Part shown: positions 24,101 to 35,009 of the stretch, piece after piece
Layout of the letters: each line of letters starts with the position of its first letter
How positions within the stretch are numbered: the first letter of the stretch is position 1
NCBI GenBank assembly: GCA_004123355.1
Contig: SCHM01000001.1
Span: 372,001 to 436,000, forward strand
Reading direction: 5' to 3'
Length of the DNA: 64,000 bases
From: Amphirosellinia nigrospora
Lineage: Eukaryota; Ascomycota; Sordariomycetes; Xylariales; Xylariaceae
The notes under the pieces: model-generated
Database searches by the model: none
The model's input: the letters and a program-made list of their open reading frames with translations, nothing else
What the model was told of the DNA's origin: nothing
Position numbers and translations under genes: made by a program

Positions 24101-26421
24101 TAAGAGCTTCGTCAATTAAAACACCATAATTTTTGGTCGGTTTCTGGAGCTGTTCTTGTGTATAATCCTCTATTCGAAGGTCCAAAGGCGGCGACTTCGG
24201 CCGGACTTTCTTGTCTTTCTTCTCCTTGATCCGTTTCTCTATATCTGAGCCTTCCTCGCCATCTAGTCTCTGCTTTTTGATATTTGCGCTTTTCTGGCCG
24301 CTCACCATCCTCTGGGAGAGGAGTCTTCCGCGGGCGACCAACCGGCCGTTTAATTTTTTCTTCTTGTGGATCTTGCGGAACGGTTTTCTTCGAGGTCTCC
24401 TGCATCTGCTTCTTAAGCATCCTGCGCTCTCTCTTCGACATAATCCCGTCCTTAGGTGGTCGTCCGGGTCCTCGGCGCTTGGGGATTTCCGGCATCGCAA
24501 AATCGGGGGCAACTCGCCTAGCATATCTAGCTCGTGTTTGATAATCTCAGGGGAGATGAATTCGTCTCTATCGATGGATTGAGCTCCGGCGACTTCCGCT
24601 TCCAGCTCCGGCTCCTGGTCCCCTCCCGATTCCGCTACTACGGCTGGCGCTGATACTGGCGCCGGCATGGGCGCGGGGGCTGGCGCTAGTTGCGATACCG
24701 GTTCTGGAACTTCTCCGCCGTGCTCGGACTCAATGGATGGGGTTGGGGCGTTTTCCACGTCGGAAAGTTCTTCACTCGTGTCCCGAAAGTTTTCGTGGTC
24801 GGAATGCTCGAAATCGAGACTCATCTCCTTGCCACCCACCGACATACGCTTGCTTGACGCGACATCTTCATCCTCCCCGCCAGACATTCCAGTCTGAACA
24901 CCGTTGATGACAAAAAAAATTCGACGTCCTTGATTTGCAGTCGGTCACCGCTTCTTAATGTCGCGGGCTGATTTAATCCGTACAGGATGTCTTCACAAAA
25001 AAAACCGTTCTTGTGGAGAGCGATTCCCTCGAAGACACCCCTCTTTTGTTGAATTGAATCTTGAGATGTTGCCTGGAAATACCGCGTGTTTTGCTGGCAA
25101 TATCCGGGCCAGGGGAATGTATGCCTATGAATGGTATATGCCCAGGAGACGGTTGCAAAGCCCCCATGTCTACGGCAGCAGCTCCTGTGTGTGTGACACA
25201 TATTGTCGGTTCGACTGTACTTGGTTGCCCGAGTCATTCTCTTCGTCAGCGGCGGCTTGGGCGACAGAGCTTGGACGGCGTCTCTTGACTGGCTTGACAT
25301 CTTCCCCATCCGAATGTTCAGGCCCCAGCATGCCACCCTCTTCACTGACATAGGATTTACTAAACTTGCCTCTGTCGTACATAACAGGTGTAGGCGGAGG
25401 CAATCCGTTTCTTTCGTTCTCTTCGCATTTGCGTCTATAGGCTGCTTCTCTCCTCTCATCGGCTCTTGCCTGTTCCATAGCCGCCTTGTCACGGCCGATG
25501 ATACGGCGTAAGTAGTCATTTGGAAGGTACTGTGGCGAATTCTATCCGCGCGAAAGATTCGAGTTGTTGGCTTCCATGTGTAGACGCAGGTTCTGCATTT
25601 CCTGTGACCACATCACTTTCTTGAGTGAAGGAGTGCAACGAAACCGCAGAGGGGTGGATACTGGAAGGACCGTGGTCGTGAAAAAGTGTAGCCTGAGCGG
25701 CAAGGTTCATGATGTAGGCGTTCGGATCTATGCTTCCCTGAGAGAGGCGCATACCGGCGAGTATGCCGTGCGAGGAGTAGTCAGTGCCGTGTGGATCGGG
25801 GTCCGTCGTCGCAATAGCTTGAACCTGGCTGCGTCGCTGGTAGCTTGATGGGTCTGGCATGAAGGGCTCGTCGAGTTCCATGCCCTCTGGAGCAGACAAG
25901 GGTTTGAGATTTGCCGGCTGTGGGGGACCAAACATGCCGCTGCGGAACATCGGCGAGTCTTGGGCTAATGAGAGTGGTGGGAGGAGGTCGGCCGTTAGCC
26001 TGGCTACGGCATCGTCGGTGAGGTTGTCATCCACATTAGTGTGAGTGGCTGCTGGAGTCGACAACGGCGAGACGGTAGGCGGAGAAGGTATAGGGAGATC
26101 GGCGTTGTTTTCGTTCGAAGACTGCTCAGGCCGCGTCTGGTCGGAGAGGCCCGCGGTCAAGGGTTGCGGACCAGCAGCCTCGGTCTCGTGTTGTGTCGTG
26201 TCTAATTGTTTAGGAGTTGTTGGCGCATCTAACATCGGGTTGGGTTCGGCATTGGACGCGTCCGACGCCGTGAGGGTGGCGCCAGAGGCATATCGGTCGG
26301 CAGGCGCAGGCGCCCGTGGACTCGGGGGGGTCGCTGCAGCGGGCGGTGGGGAGGTGATGGTGATGGCGCTGGTGGCGGCTGCACGACCTTCATCGGTCGG
26401 GGCAGCATTGGACGAAGTCAT
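21167..26421 (-). CDS. FHA / AT-hook / forkhead transcription factor (Fhl1-like)
   Basis: A large nuclear regulator. In order: an acidic, Pro/Thr-rich N-terminus from MTSSNAAPTDEG; an FHA core with TRGISRQHLKI and LHKNGFFCEDILYGLNQP (about 24930-25180); two AT-hooks, RRGPGRPPKDG and KRPVGRPRKTP (about 24310-24490); a divergent forkhead domain with YGVLIDEALTNG, LTLKQIYKRI, YPWFFF and WESSVRHNLIGNEAF (about 23920-24140). A Tyr/Pro/Gln tail with nine consecutive Gln (about 23425-23448) follows, then a long Ser/Asn/Thr-rich repeat region (21580-22240). The architecture fits Fhl1, a regulator of ribosomal-protein genes in yeasts, but the C-terminal half is fungus-specific. A motif PAPPSAGV(L/V)DQI(T/A)GHKR occurs twice, near 22410-22455 and 21240-21295. 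The frame changes at ten or more places, mostly in homopolymers (for example eight T where nine are needed near 24915). An upstream in-frame ATG at 26604 is the alternative start. Confidence 0.85.
21580..22240 (-). repeat. Degenerate coding repeat, Ser/Asn/Thr/Pro-rich
   Basis: Inside the forkhead protein, short degenerate units of the type T-M-P-S-N, I-T-S-N, N-T-I-P-S repeat with variation. On the plus strand this appears as recurring TTGCTTGGCAT, CTACTTGTTGAGT and GTGCTTGCC modules. It looks like an expanded, diverged minisatellite encoding a disordered tail. Confidence 0.55.
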
Positions 26422-27370
26422 CGCTGGTCGGTGAGAGACAGCTCGTTCGTCTTGGGGAGGGGAATGTATGGGAAGTGGTGTCGCTAGCACGGAGGAGTCC
26501 AAGGATTGTACGTGCAGACATGGCAGGGGATGATGCGGACGATGCGCGATGCGATTACCGGCAATTGGCAGTTCGGTCGGCGGAAGAGAGAGTAGAATTG
26601 TCACCGCCTGCCCGCGCTTCTTTCCATCAGGACATGATAAGAAAAATCGGGCAGATGGGCTCGGCCGGCAGAGACTCGGCCATCTGCCAAGCTAGGCCGA
26701 TACTGGAAAGGCTCGCTCAATTAATCTAACGTTAAAACAATTTCCCCTCATTGGACTTGTTTGGAAGGCTGTAGATGAAGGTCTGATTGGCTATATCATT
26801 AGCGGCGATTCCACTTAAGCTATTGTCCTTCCCAGCTAGACTTGTTGGGGAGGGAACATAGTAGGTACCTATGAAGTCTACAAGCAATATTAACTTTAAT
26901 GCTCCCTAAGATATCCTTGACAAACGGAGCGAGCACCCCTTCTCAGTACCTAGGTAGATAGATATTAGAACAATGAAATGCCCTTGGACTCGCCATAATT
27001 ACTCGAAACGTGGATGCAATACATGCATTTTTATCTTACTATAGCTACATGGCAGACAGAGTAACCAATGACCTGCCCGCTAGTCACCGAGTATCCTCAA
27101 TAGGTATCAGAGCGCTAAAGGGAGGTAACACCTATCTATAGATTAGTACCTCCCCTGCCTCTTATTTCATAAGCACCAAGTTGCAAGTCATCACATCTGT
27201 ACAGCCTGAAATAGAAGAGGGATCATGAGATGTAAACATGCAAACTTTATTATTTGTAGATTGCCCACAACAACATGTCCTCCAATCCACTCTGCCGAGA
27301 AGTGACTCTAGTTATGACTTGCCGTCTCTCTCACCTTGATAGCCTCTGATACCACAACCATACCACGCGC
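26422..27370. other. Intergenic region
   Basis: Upstream of the forkhead gene and downstream of the molybdate transporter (both minus). It contains TACCTAGGTA-type motifs near 26865 and 26945. Nothing else is recognised. Confidence 0.45.
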
Positions 27371-28802
27371 TTAAGAACTGAGCAACGGCGCCCTTTCAGA
27401 CAAATCATGTCTGTACCCATGCCACCTACGCTCTGCCCACTCCGTCAACCGATAGGCGTAATGGCACATCATCCCGGCGACGAATCCAACGGCATCGTTC
27501 TTGAATGCCAAAATACCCGCCGCAGTAATAAGCATGACATTCCATCTCTGAGCCCGCTCCTCGTCGCTGACGCTGCGATGACGCTTCCCAAGTCTTCCGC
27601 TACTCCCTCCCTCCACTGACGACTCCCATAGGTCTGGGGCACCGTAATTCAAGCTTTGGCCTACTCTAGCCAGTTCCAAGCCCGCAGCAAGGACCATGAT
27701 CCCTAACAAACTTCGCGGGAACGTCTGCAGCAGGTCAAGCAGGGACTCCCAAAGAAGACACCAAGCACGACTTTAAAGAGCCCCAGAAATATAACGCTAG
27801 CTCCACTGCGTGCGCCGAAGCGGTACTGCGCCGCCAACCCGCCAGATCCGTGGCATACGGGCATAGCACCAAACCAGCACCCGGACAAGTTCATAACTGC
27901 CACACTGATGCCGACGGCGGTTACACTTGGGGACGGCAAGTCGGGCAGTAAATCGGAGGCGAGTGCACTGACGGCAATAACTGAGTTGAGTGTTGTAAGG
28001 GGAAGCTGTGCGATGCCCATACCGATGGCGTCGGTACTCCATTTCGGCAAGATGAAATACGGACTCCAGATATGTAACTGTGGCATACTCATCTCATGAT
28101 TTACAGCGACGCGGATCAGGGCCAATATTAGGCCGGCTACGAACATGAATAACGCAAAGGGGAAACGTGTGCGCCGCTGTGTTAATATGAGAAGCAGGAA
28201 GGCGGCGAAAGTCCAGACGTGATTGTCAAGGGGTTGTTCCCAGGTAGGCCTCAGCTTTTGCAGAAGAGATGAACCTCCAGAAATTACGAGAGAAAGTCCA
28301 GCTCCGAATTGGATACCCTTGATCACGGGGACAGGGATCACTTTGGTGACCAGACGGATGAGACCAGTTAAGCTCAGAGTTAATACCAAAACGCCTGTTA
28401 CACTACCGGCAGCCATAGTTTCGCGTTCAGAGGTATGTGCAGCGATGGCCGCTGCTGCAATAGCCTGATACAGATGTTAGTCATAGCTACATGCGCAGGT
28501 ACCTATATAAAATCCTCTTGAGACGACCTCGAGGCTTATGTGATAGGGTAAAATAGTTACGCTACCTTCATAGGCTGCACAGGCAAAGGAATCCCAAACA
28601 CCACGCCGGTGACGACATTAAAGAAGCCCGAGAAGACGAGTGTCGTCGAAAGAGAGATGGACCCGTTCACGGCGAGCGTGATCATCAGAGGGAGCAGCGT
28701 GCCCAAATCGCCGAGCGCGCCGGAGATCTCGGCCAGTGGGGAGCTACGAATGGTGGTAACATTGTTGCGGTGGAAGCGCTTGATGTTTGCAAAGAAAGTC
28801 AT
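27371..28802 (-). CDS. MOT1-type molybdate transporter
   Basis: A polytopic membrane protein of the sulfate-permease-like MOT1 family, high-affinity molybdate uptake for the molybdenum cofactor. Family signatures are PLAEISGALGDLGTLLPL at the start, PVQPMKAIAAAAIA across the intron, GCWFGAMPVCHGSGGLAAQY, RFGARSG, and LLDLLQTFPRSLLGIMVLAAGLELA near the end. Exon 1 is 28566-28802, the intron 28465-28565 (GT-AG) and exon 2 28464-27371. One base seems lost near 27715 at a short G run, which splits exon 2 into two frames; the conserved PRSLLG segment resumes directly. A His/Arg/Glu-rich cytosolic C-terminus follows the last helix. The intron carries a TAGGTACC motif. Confidence 0.88.
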
Positions 28803-29713
28803 AGTTTCGGTTTATCGCGTTCTGTAAGTACAACTGGAGGTTCCATAGTGAGGTGAGACGAGACGATGCTTGATATCTTATGGATCGGCAGGTAATTCTA
28901 GGTAGGTAAGGTAGGTTAGGTAGACTATGTCAGCGGGGACCCGTTCATCTCTGCCTGCGTGTTCAGCCCACTTTCGGGAAGCAACTGCCACACCTGGCCT
29001 TGTGATCAACCCCTCTACCTACCACGCTCAAGCCCGTAATGCAACTCGATCAAGACCAAGAACGAATCACTTGTGCTAATAAACCAAGATCCGAGTCCTC
29101 GTGCGAATTACTCTTTTAAAGCTGTGCCTGTTTCCGACAAGTAGGAGACCCCACTTGTTCCAACGAGATTGATGGCTTGGTTGTATCAAAGTGTCAAAGT
29201 GTTGATATCTAAAGTGTATATCTAGGTCTCATAGTCTCATAGTCTCATAGATAATTCAGTCCCAACATGAAGCTATTACCTAGGTAGACTCTACAGTAGG
29301 TAGTTAGCTGGTCTGTGGTGACCTCATTTGGTCCCGGCACCCCATCCTGCGAAGCAGTTTCCGGGTCTTTCCCCAAACGCTCAAGGGCCATCCCCATCAT
29401 CCCATACGCGCCCGCCTATCAAGCGCTCCACGGCCCTCCAAGAGGAAAACATAAACAATCAACCCGTCGGCCCCAGCCAAAACATTCACCACCTTTTTTA
29501 CACACTATCCACGCGCCACCGCCAGCTCCCATTTAGACCATACCTATATCATCATCGTGCCCGGCCCCCAGTCTGTCACCCCATTGTATGGTATATAGCC
29601 TCAACACTTACGCCATTGTGGTCGCAAACTTTACGCGACCATTCTAATACCCATCAAGAGCATTTTAGAACACTGTTCTGCTCCCTTTCCGAGAACCCCC
29701 CGTCTAAAACAAG
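28803..29713. other. Shared upstream region of divergent genes
   Basis: Lies between the molybdate transporter (minus) and the SAP-like protein (plus). It contains a GGTAGGTAAGGTAGGTTAGGTAG run near 28890-28925, a triplicated CATAGTCT near 29230, and a pyrimidine-rich leader before 29714. No gene is recognised; the frame at 29328-29789 is leader sequence. Confidence 0.5.
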
Positions 29714-31045
29714 ATGTCGGGCGCAAACAGTTGGCTGCAGAGGCAACGCAAGACTGACCTGGTTGAACTGGCCCAGTACACAGGTCTAAAGAAGTACGTA
29801 TTAGAACCAATTCGCCTTTATAATTGATTTTTGAGCATATGTAAATCATATTCGTTGGGCGCGTTCATTCCTGTGGTTGATGCGCCGTTAAATGCTCGAT
29901 GCACTATTGTTCCCCAAGAATGCGGGCTGCGGCAGTCCGCCGTCGCGAAACCCCACGCGTCATTGCATCATTAGCACCCAAGACAACATGCATGTGGCTA
30001 ACATTCCTCGCACCGGCACAGCTACGATTCGCTCAAGAAGGCCGAGCTAGAGGTCATGCTCGACGAGTTTCTCGCCGAGAACGCGGCCACTTTCCAGTTG
30101 GATTCCAAGCTGGCCAACTACTACGCGAGTCGCGCTCGCACGATAGGCTCACCCATCAAGAAGGATGTCGACGCCCCAGTCGAGAAACCAAAAGTCTCTC
30201 GGCGTCGCGTGACAAAAGCAATCGAAGAAGTTGCCGCGCCTGTTACTGAGTAAGCGCTGTTCCCTCCCCACAACAACCTGCACCGCTATCCTGTGCGCGC
30301 GTGGCGAGTCGCTAATCGTGCGTACAATAGCTCCGAGGAGGAGCCTAGCACCACGTCGATGGCTGTTACGCAAACACCTGCTCGCGCTTTGTCGCTGGCG
30401 AGTCGCATCCCCTTGCCTGCCACGCCCGCCGATGTCGCCGAGGCCGTGGACCGCTCTACCACCGCGTTGAGGACTCGTGTCGCGTCTGTGTACAAGGAGT
30501 CGGGCATCACGGAAGCCACACACGCAACACGCGAGACTCTATCCACCGTGACCTCTGTGCTCTTCGCCATCTCCGCCTTTGAGCTTTACTTCCTGCGCCC
30601 AGAGATTCTGGCCGACAGATACGCCTTCACCATCCCAGCCATCTCCTTCCTCGGCACCAGTGACCGCCCGGTCTTCGTTCCCGACATGTTCTTGCTGGTT
30701 ACCGCGTCCTTCTGGTCTCCTGCGCTGCTCTGGGCTTTCACCAGCACTATCCTCCCGAGCATCGCCGGGTACTTTATCAACATGAAGACGGGGGCGCAGC
30801 AAGGTCGCGTCACGCGTCGCAGTCCTCAAGTACCTGATGCTGTCGTCGATCCTCTGACGTTCAGCATCGTCAAAGCCATTATTTCGTTCGTAGTATATGG
30901 CCAAGGTGTCACATTTGGTGGCTGGATCAATGAGGTTTCCATTGCGCGTATTAACTCGGCCGTCTATGGAGGCTATAAGGGTATCCTCACCAACGCTGCT
31001 ATCAGTGGCATTTTCAGTATCTATGATGCAGTGCTGAAGAAATAA
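29714..31045 (+). CDS. SAP-like N-terminal membrane protein
   Basis: A fungal conserved protein of unknown function. The N-terminus WLQRQRKTDLVELAQYTGLK, continuing YDSLKKAELEVMLDEFL, is a SAP/HeH-like helix-extension-helix motif interrupted by an intron. A basic linker PKVSRRRVTKAI follows, then a C-terminal half with several hydrophobic segments (for example TSVLFAISAFELYFL, FLLVTASFWSPALLWAF, AIISFVVYGQGVTFGGWI). Exons are 29714-29793, 30022-30249 and 30331-31045, with GT-AG introns. The frame is intact throughout, unlike most neighbours. SAP-like modules in membrane proteins can tether chromatin to the nuclear envelope; that role is inference only. Confidence 0.85.
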
Positions 31046-32439
31046 AGAGGATGCAGCTTGAAGCAGAAACAATGCAGCCAGGCTAGCTTGCACGATATGA
31101 TGAAATTAGTGGGTCACTTTTGTTTGGTATCAATTGGAACCTAACCCAGATTCGATGCGGGTTGTGGCCGATGCCCCTTGCAAACACTGTTTATCGATGA
31201 CACTTTTTAAGGGTGGCGTTTCATGGTGTTATTGGCGTTTGGCGGCATCTTGACGCTTCTCATTCCACCTGATACCTGCCTCTGGCAAAGACGAATGCGG
31301 GGGTGGCGGCTCGAGGGTTTGCTTTACTCTTTATATGCCACTGGGAGTGTTTTGAGTAGATGATTTAATTTCGTTGGACCTATATCCCGAACTACAGCAC
31401 GGCTTGTTTCGTTCTTCTGCTGTTGTGTTCACCCTGTCTATAGGAGCTGGTCTCGACCAATGTTCTGTCAATCGGAGGTGCTTGAAAAAAACGGATTAGT
31501 CATTTTTGGTTCTCGGATCGGTAGGATGGAGATCGGCAACTGTTCAATAGTACTTAAGTGGCATGGCGAACATGAGCCGATGAGGTAGACGACCTGCTCA
31601 CGTGTGGGATGCATGCATGTGCTCGGGTTAGATGGATGCATCTGTGATAGTTGGTGTGGCGTCGATATTGAAATGGAATGTACTGTTTGCCATTGCCCTG
31701 CTTCTCCTCGATATGTCTGTTTCAAACTATGGTGACCTTGATATATCGCCAAGGATGATATCGCATCTGATTGGTTCGGAATTTCAACGCCATTATGACC
31801 ATCAAGTTCATTATCACCTAAATACATTCAGGGCAGTCAAAAATGAGAAGTCGTGTTCAAATATGAAGCACGGTGTATATACATGAACGACACAAGAGAG
31901 TCTAACTGTTTTCTTTTTTGTGCCTTCGCGTGCTGCTCGTGTTTGCAGTAAGTAATTAGACAATACATATCTCCTGCTCTACATTCCACACCTCCCCATT
32001 TGCTATTACCACCCGTTCATCATCTATGACAAGTATTGAGAAGTAGACTAGGTCGTGTTTTAATGCGATGCCTGTCTGCTAACGGGGTGGTAAAAAAAAA
32101 AATTAAAAAAACTCGCGCGCTCGCCAAACCCGCACCTCATGGTGGAATGCCAGAATACAAGCGGAATCCATACATCTGACAGAGGTAGAAAACCTAAATA
32201 CGAAAGAGCATAAGGAAAGCCAAACCCAACGCCCTCCATACTGAACGCCGCCGAAATGTGCTAGGCTCGCGGTGCCCTGTACCGGATATGATGATGCGCT
32301 CCCTTTGAACCTGAGGTTCTATACCGCCGTCTACCCTTTATCGCTTCCTCTATAGTCCTTCTTGCCAAACATCTTTGAGCGGGAAAAGTGTCTTTGTGGC
32401 TTCTACATTATTTTGGATGCTAATACTGTGCTTGGTCCT
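31046..32439. other. Convergent intergenic region
   Basis: Lies between the convergent SAP-like and DUF3405 genes. It holds an A-rich run at about 32093-32110 and no recognisable gene; the frames at 31468-31827 (minus) and 31632-31886 (plus) overlap each other and look random. Confidence 0.45.
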
Positions 32440-35009
32440 TCAGTTGTCTTTTTCGGCCGGGTCTTCCCACTTGATAGGGTGTACAAGCATGCTTCGAAGA
32501 CAGAGCCGCCCGCTGCTAGAGGGATCTTGCTCTTCTTCGCGCCCACCGCGCATGGCACCCTCACCTGCTCGGCCACCGTCCTCTCCTCGGCCGTCCATCT
32601 GGGCATAACCAAGCCATCGCCTCCATAATAACCCGGCAAACTCGCTGTTGTAATACCAAGTGGTGCCTTTGTGATTGTGTTCGTTATTGAGGTCGAATGG
32701 AGAGCCACGACCACTGGAACTATGCCCTATACCCCATTGAATGCTTTGTCAATTTCTACCTGTGGCCAATCGCGATCTAGGAAAATGGGGTGAGGGGCGA
32801 AGACGGCCTTCAACCCGCGATGGAAAGCTATGGTAGGTGGAAACATTTCGCTGAACATGCTATGATGAAGACGCCAGGTTTCTTCGTGCATTACCGACAG
32901 TAGGCGACGGGAAAGGCGAGAAGCCGTGACAATGGAACACCTGCGGGGAGGTTTCGGGAGTGTGGTCTCATAGCCGGTAACATCACCGGAAAAAACCCAG
33001 CCAGATTCATCAGTGTCAAAGAGAGGGTTCAATGTGATGAGGTCTGCCTCCTCCCCAATACCGCACTGGGATAAATCAGACCCGCTGGCGCAGGTAGCTG
33101 GCAAAAAGTTCTCTCCTTGGTTCAGAGCGACTTTGCCGGGAAAGGACACTGGACCGAGCAACGGCCGCCTTTCGACGACTGTAGTTCGCTATTGACAAGC
33201 TGGGTGAAGTTTTCCCACGTACCGTGTAAGCCAGGGATGTAGTATTTGGCCGAGCGTTCCCAAGCACCAACTCTGCTCTGCTTCGCGCCCCATTTACCAA
33301 GCCGGTCAAAGAGCTCGTAGTAAGAACCAGTCCATCGCATATCCATCTCCCAGTTCCAGAAATGTTCATACTCAGGATGCATCACTGCGAAATGTTGCAG
33401 AGGCATGTGAGCGGACCGGTACACGCCATGAATGTCTCCGTTGGATGGATTTTCGTAGCTGTCACCGAAATTCCCGGGGTAAAATAGCTTCATTTGTGCC
33501 TCTGACCACAAAGTGCATAGCCCATGAAATTCAGCCGGCACGTTCGACTCGATTATATCTTGAGCTGTTGCTGTATCGGCCCAAATGGGTGCAATGTTGT
33601 CTCGGACGTGCAATAAGAAATGCACATCATACTCGCCCCCTGATTTTAGATTTAACTCGGAGATCATAGCGCGAAAGTTCAGTACCGCATGGGCTGTCCA
33701 TTTGAAACCAACATATGTCCGCACCACAATGGCAGTGCGGTGTAACTTTTTGAGGCCAGTCGACGCAAGTGCCGCATCTTGTGTCTGGTTGCCGGTAAAG
33801 AAGCGATCTTGGTTTGAGTTAAAGCACTCGGCTTGCGCTTCAGCCCAGTCAACCGTATTCCAGTTGATTTGACCTGACTCCTCCCAGACAGTTTCGCTAC
33901 CCTCGCTTTCGGTGTCTAAGGACTCGCTCACCCCCCACGATCCACGCTGTAGCCGAGGCCATAAGGGCCGTACCTACCGAACCGGTCAAAACAAACATCA
34001 TTTCGGAGTCCTAGAGCCTCATGCGATCCTATAGCCGCAGTAGGTTGGCCCTGGACGAGGCCGCGGTAGGCGTATAATTCAGGGGCTGGCACCTTTTTAT
34101 CCGAGTCAACATAGCAGGGGTTCACATGGACGTAGTTTCTCTGCCAGTCATCAGACTTGTAGTCCGGATGAGGTCGGTATATAGCAGGCGTCGGCATATC
34201 GGCATGGTGTGGCGTTGGGCTGGGTTTAGAGGTGGATATTGACGGCTTTGGATATTCGGGCTTGTATCCTGGAGGTTGAACCAGTGCTCTCAGCCCCCTG
34301 TAGTAACCATCAAGGCTGTCGTTTGTTGTTAATAAGTGTTGTGTATCTCAATGAGGAAGCCGGTTGCATTTACTTACTGCTTGTATTTCAGCCACTTCGG
34401 CCCGTCTGTGTCCTCGTTGTTCTCCTCGGTATCTTCCTCTTGGCCGACGATCTCATCCTCCACCTCGATCTCCTCCACAGGCACGTCATCAGGTATATCA
34501 GTGTTGTCGTTAGAATTGTCGATGGGTATGTCAATGCGTGTGTCGCTGGATGCATCGCCATATACCTCACTAACCGTGTCGCTGGGAGTATCATTGGACG
34601 CATCCTTCACAGCTTCCCCTAGTCCATCAACTTTATCTCCAGATTCACCCTCGTGAGCTATTTCTTGCTCTGGAGGATAATCAACACCGTCTTGGGTTTG
34701 CAATGCGATATTTTCCGCGCCATTGGGTGTTTCTTTTACGATATCCTTGCTACCGTGCACAATGTCCAAGACATTCCGGGATTGTGCGGTAAAGCGCGGA
34801 TCGAAAAGAACCACTGTCAGAAGCACGACGAAAAACACAGTCCATACAACAACACGACGATATAGACAGTGGCTTAATAAAGCTTTGACCTGGAATTTGG
34901 TCCTAGGTTTCGTGTTGGTATGCGTTGGCAAGTAGAGGTCACTTTTGCGAGCCATCGCAGTCGAGAACGATTCGGATCGACGTGCCATGAAGTCTGATAT
35001 TTTGTCCAT
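32440..35009 (-). CDS. DUF3405 type II membrane protein
   Basis: A fungal family of unknown function that resembles Golgi glycosyltransferases in topology. A short cytosolic N-terminus is followed by one membrane helix (VVVWTVFFVVLLTVVLF, about residues 52-70) and an acidic Asp/Glu/Asn stem. The luminal domain has the family pattern: TAIVVRTYVGFKWTAHAVLN, GGEYDVHFLLHVRD, HGVYRSAHMPLQHFA, YEHFWNWEMDMRWTGSYYEL. A late RLCLRSMLVHPIKWE precedes the stop. One intron is clear at 34316-34377. Single-base losses shift the frame near 33930 (G run), 33185 and 32735 (G run). Conserved segments continue across each. A role in glycan modification is only a guess from topology and the acidic DMRW-type segment. 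Confidence 0.87.
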
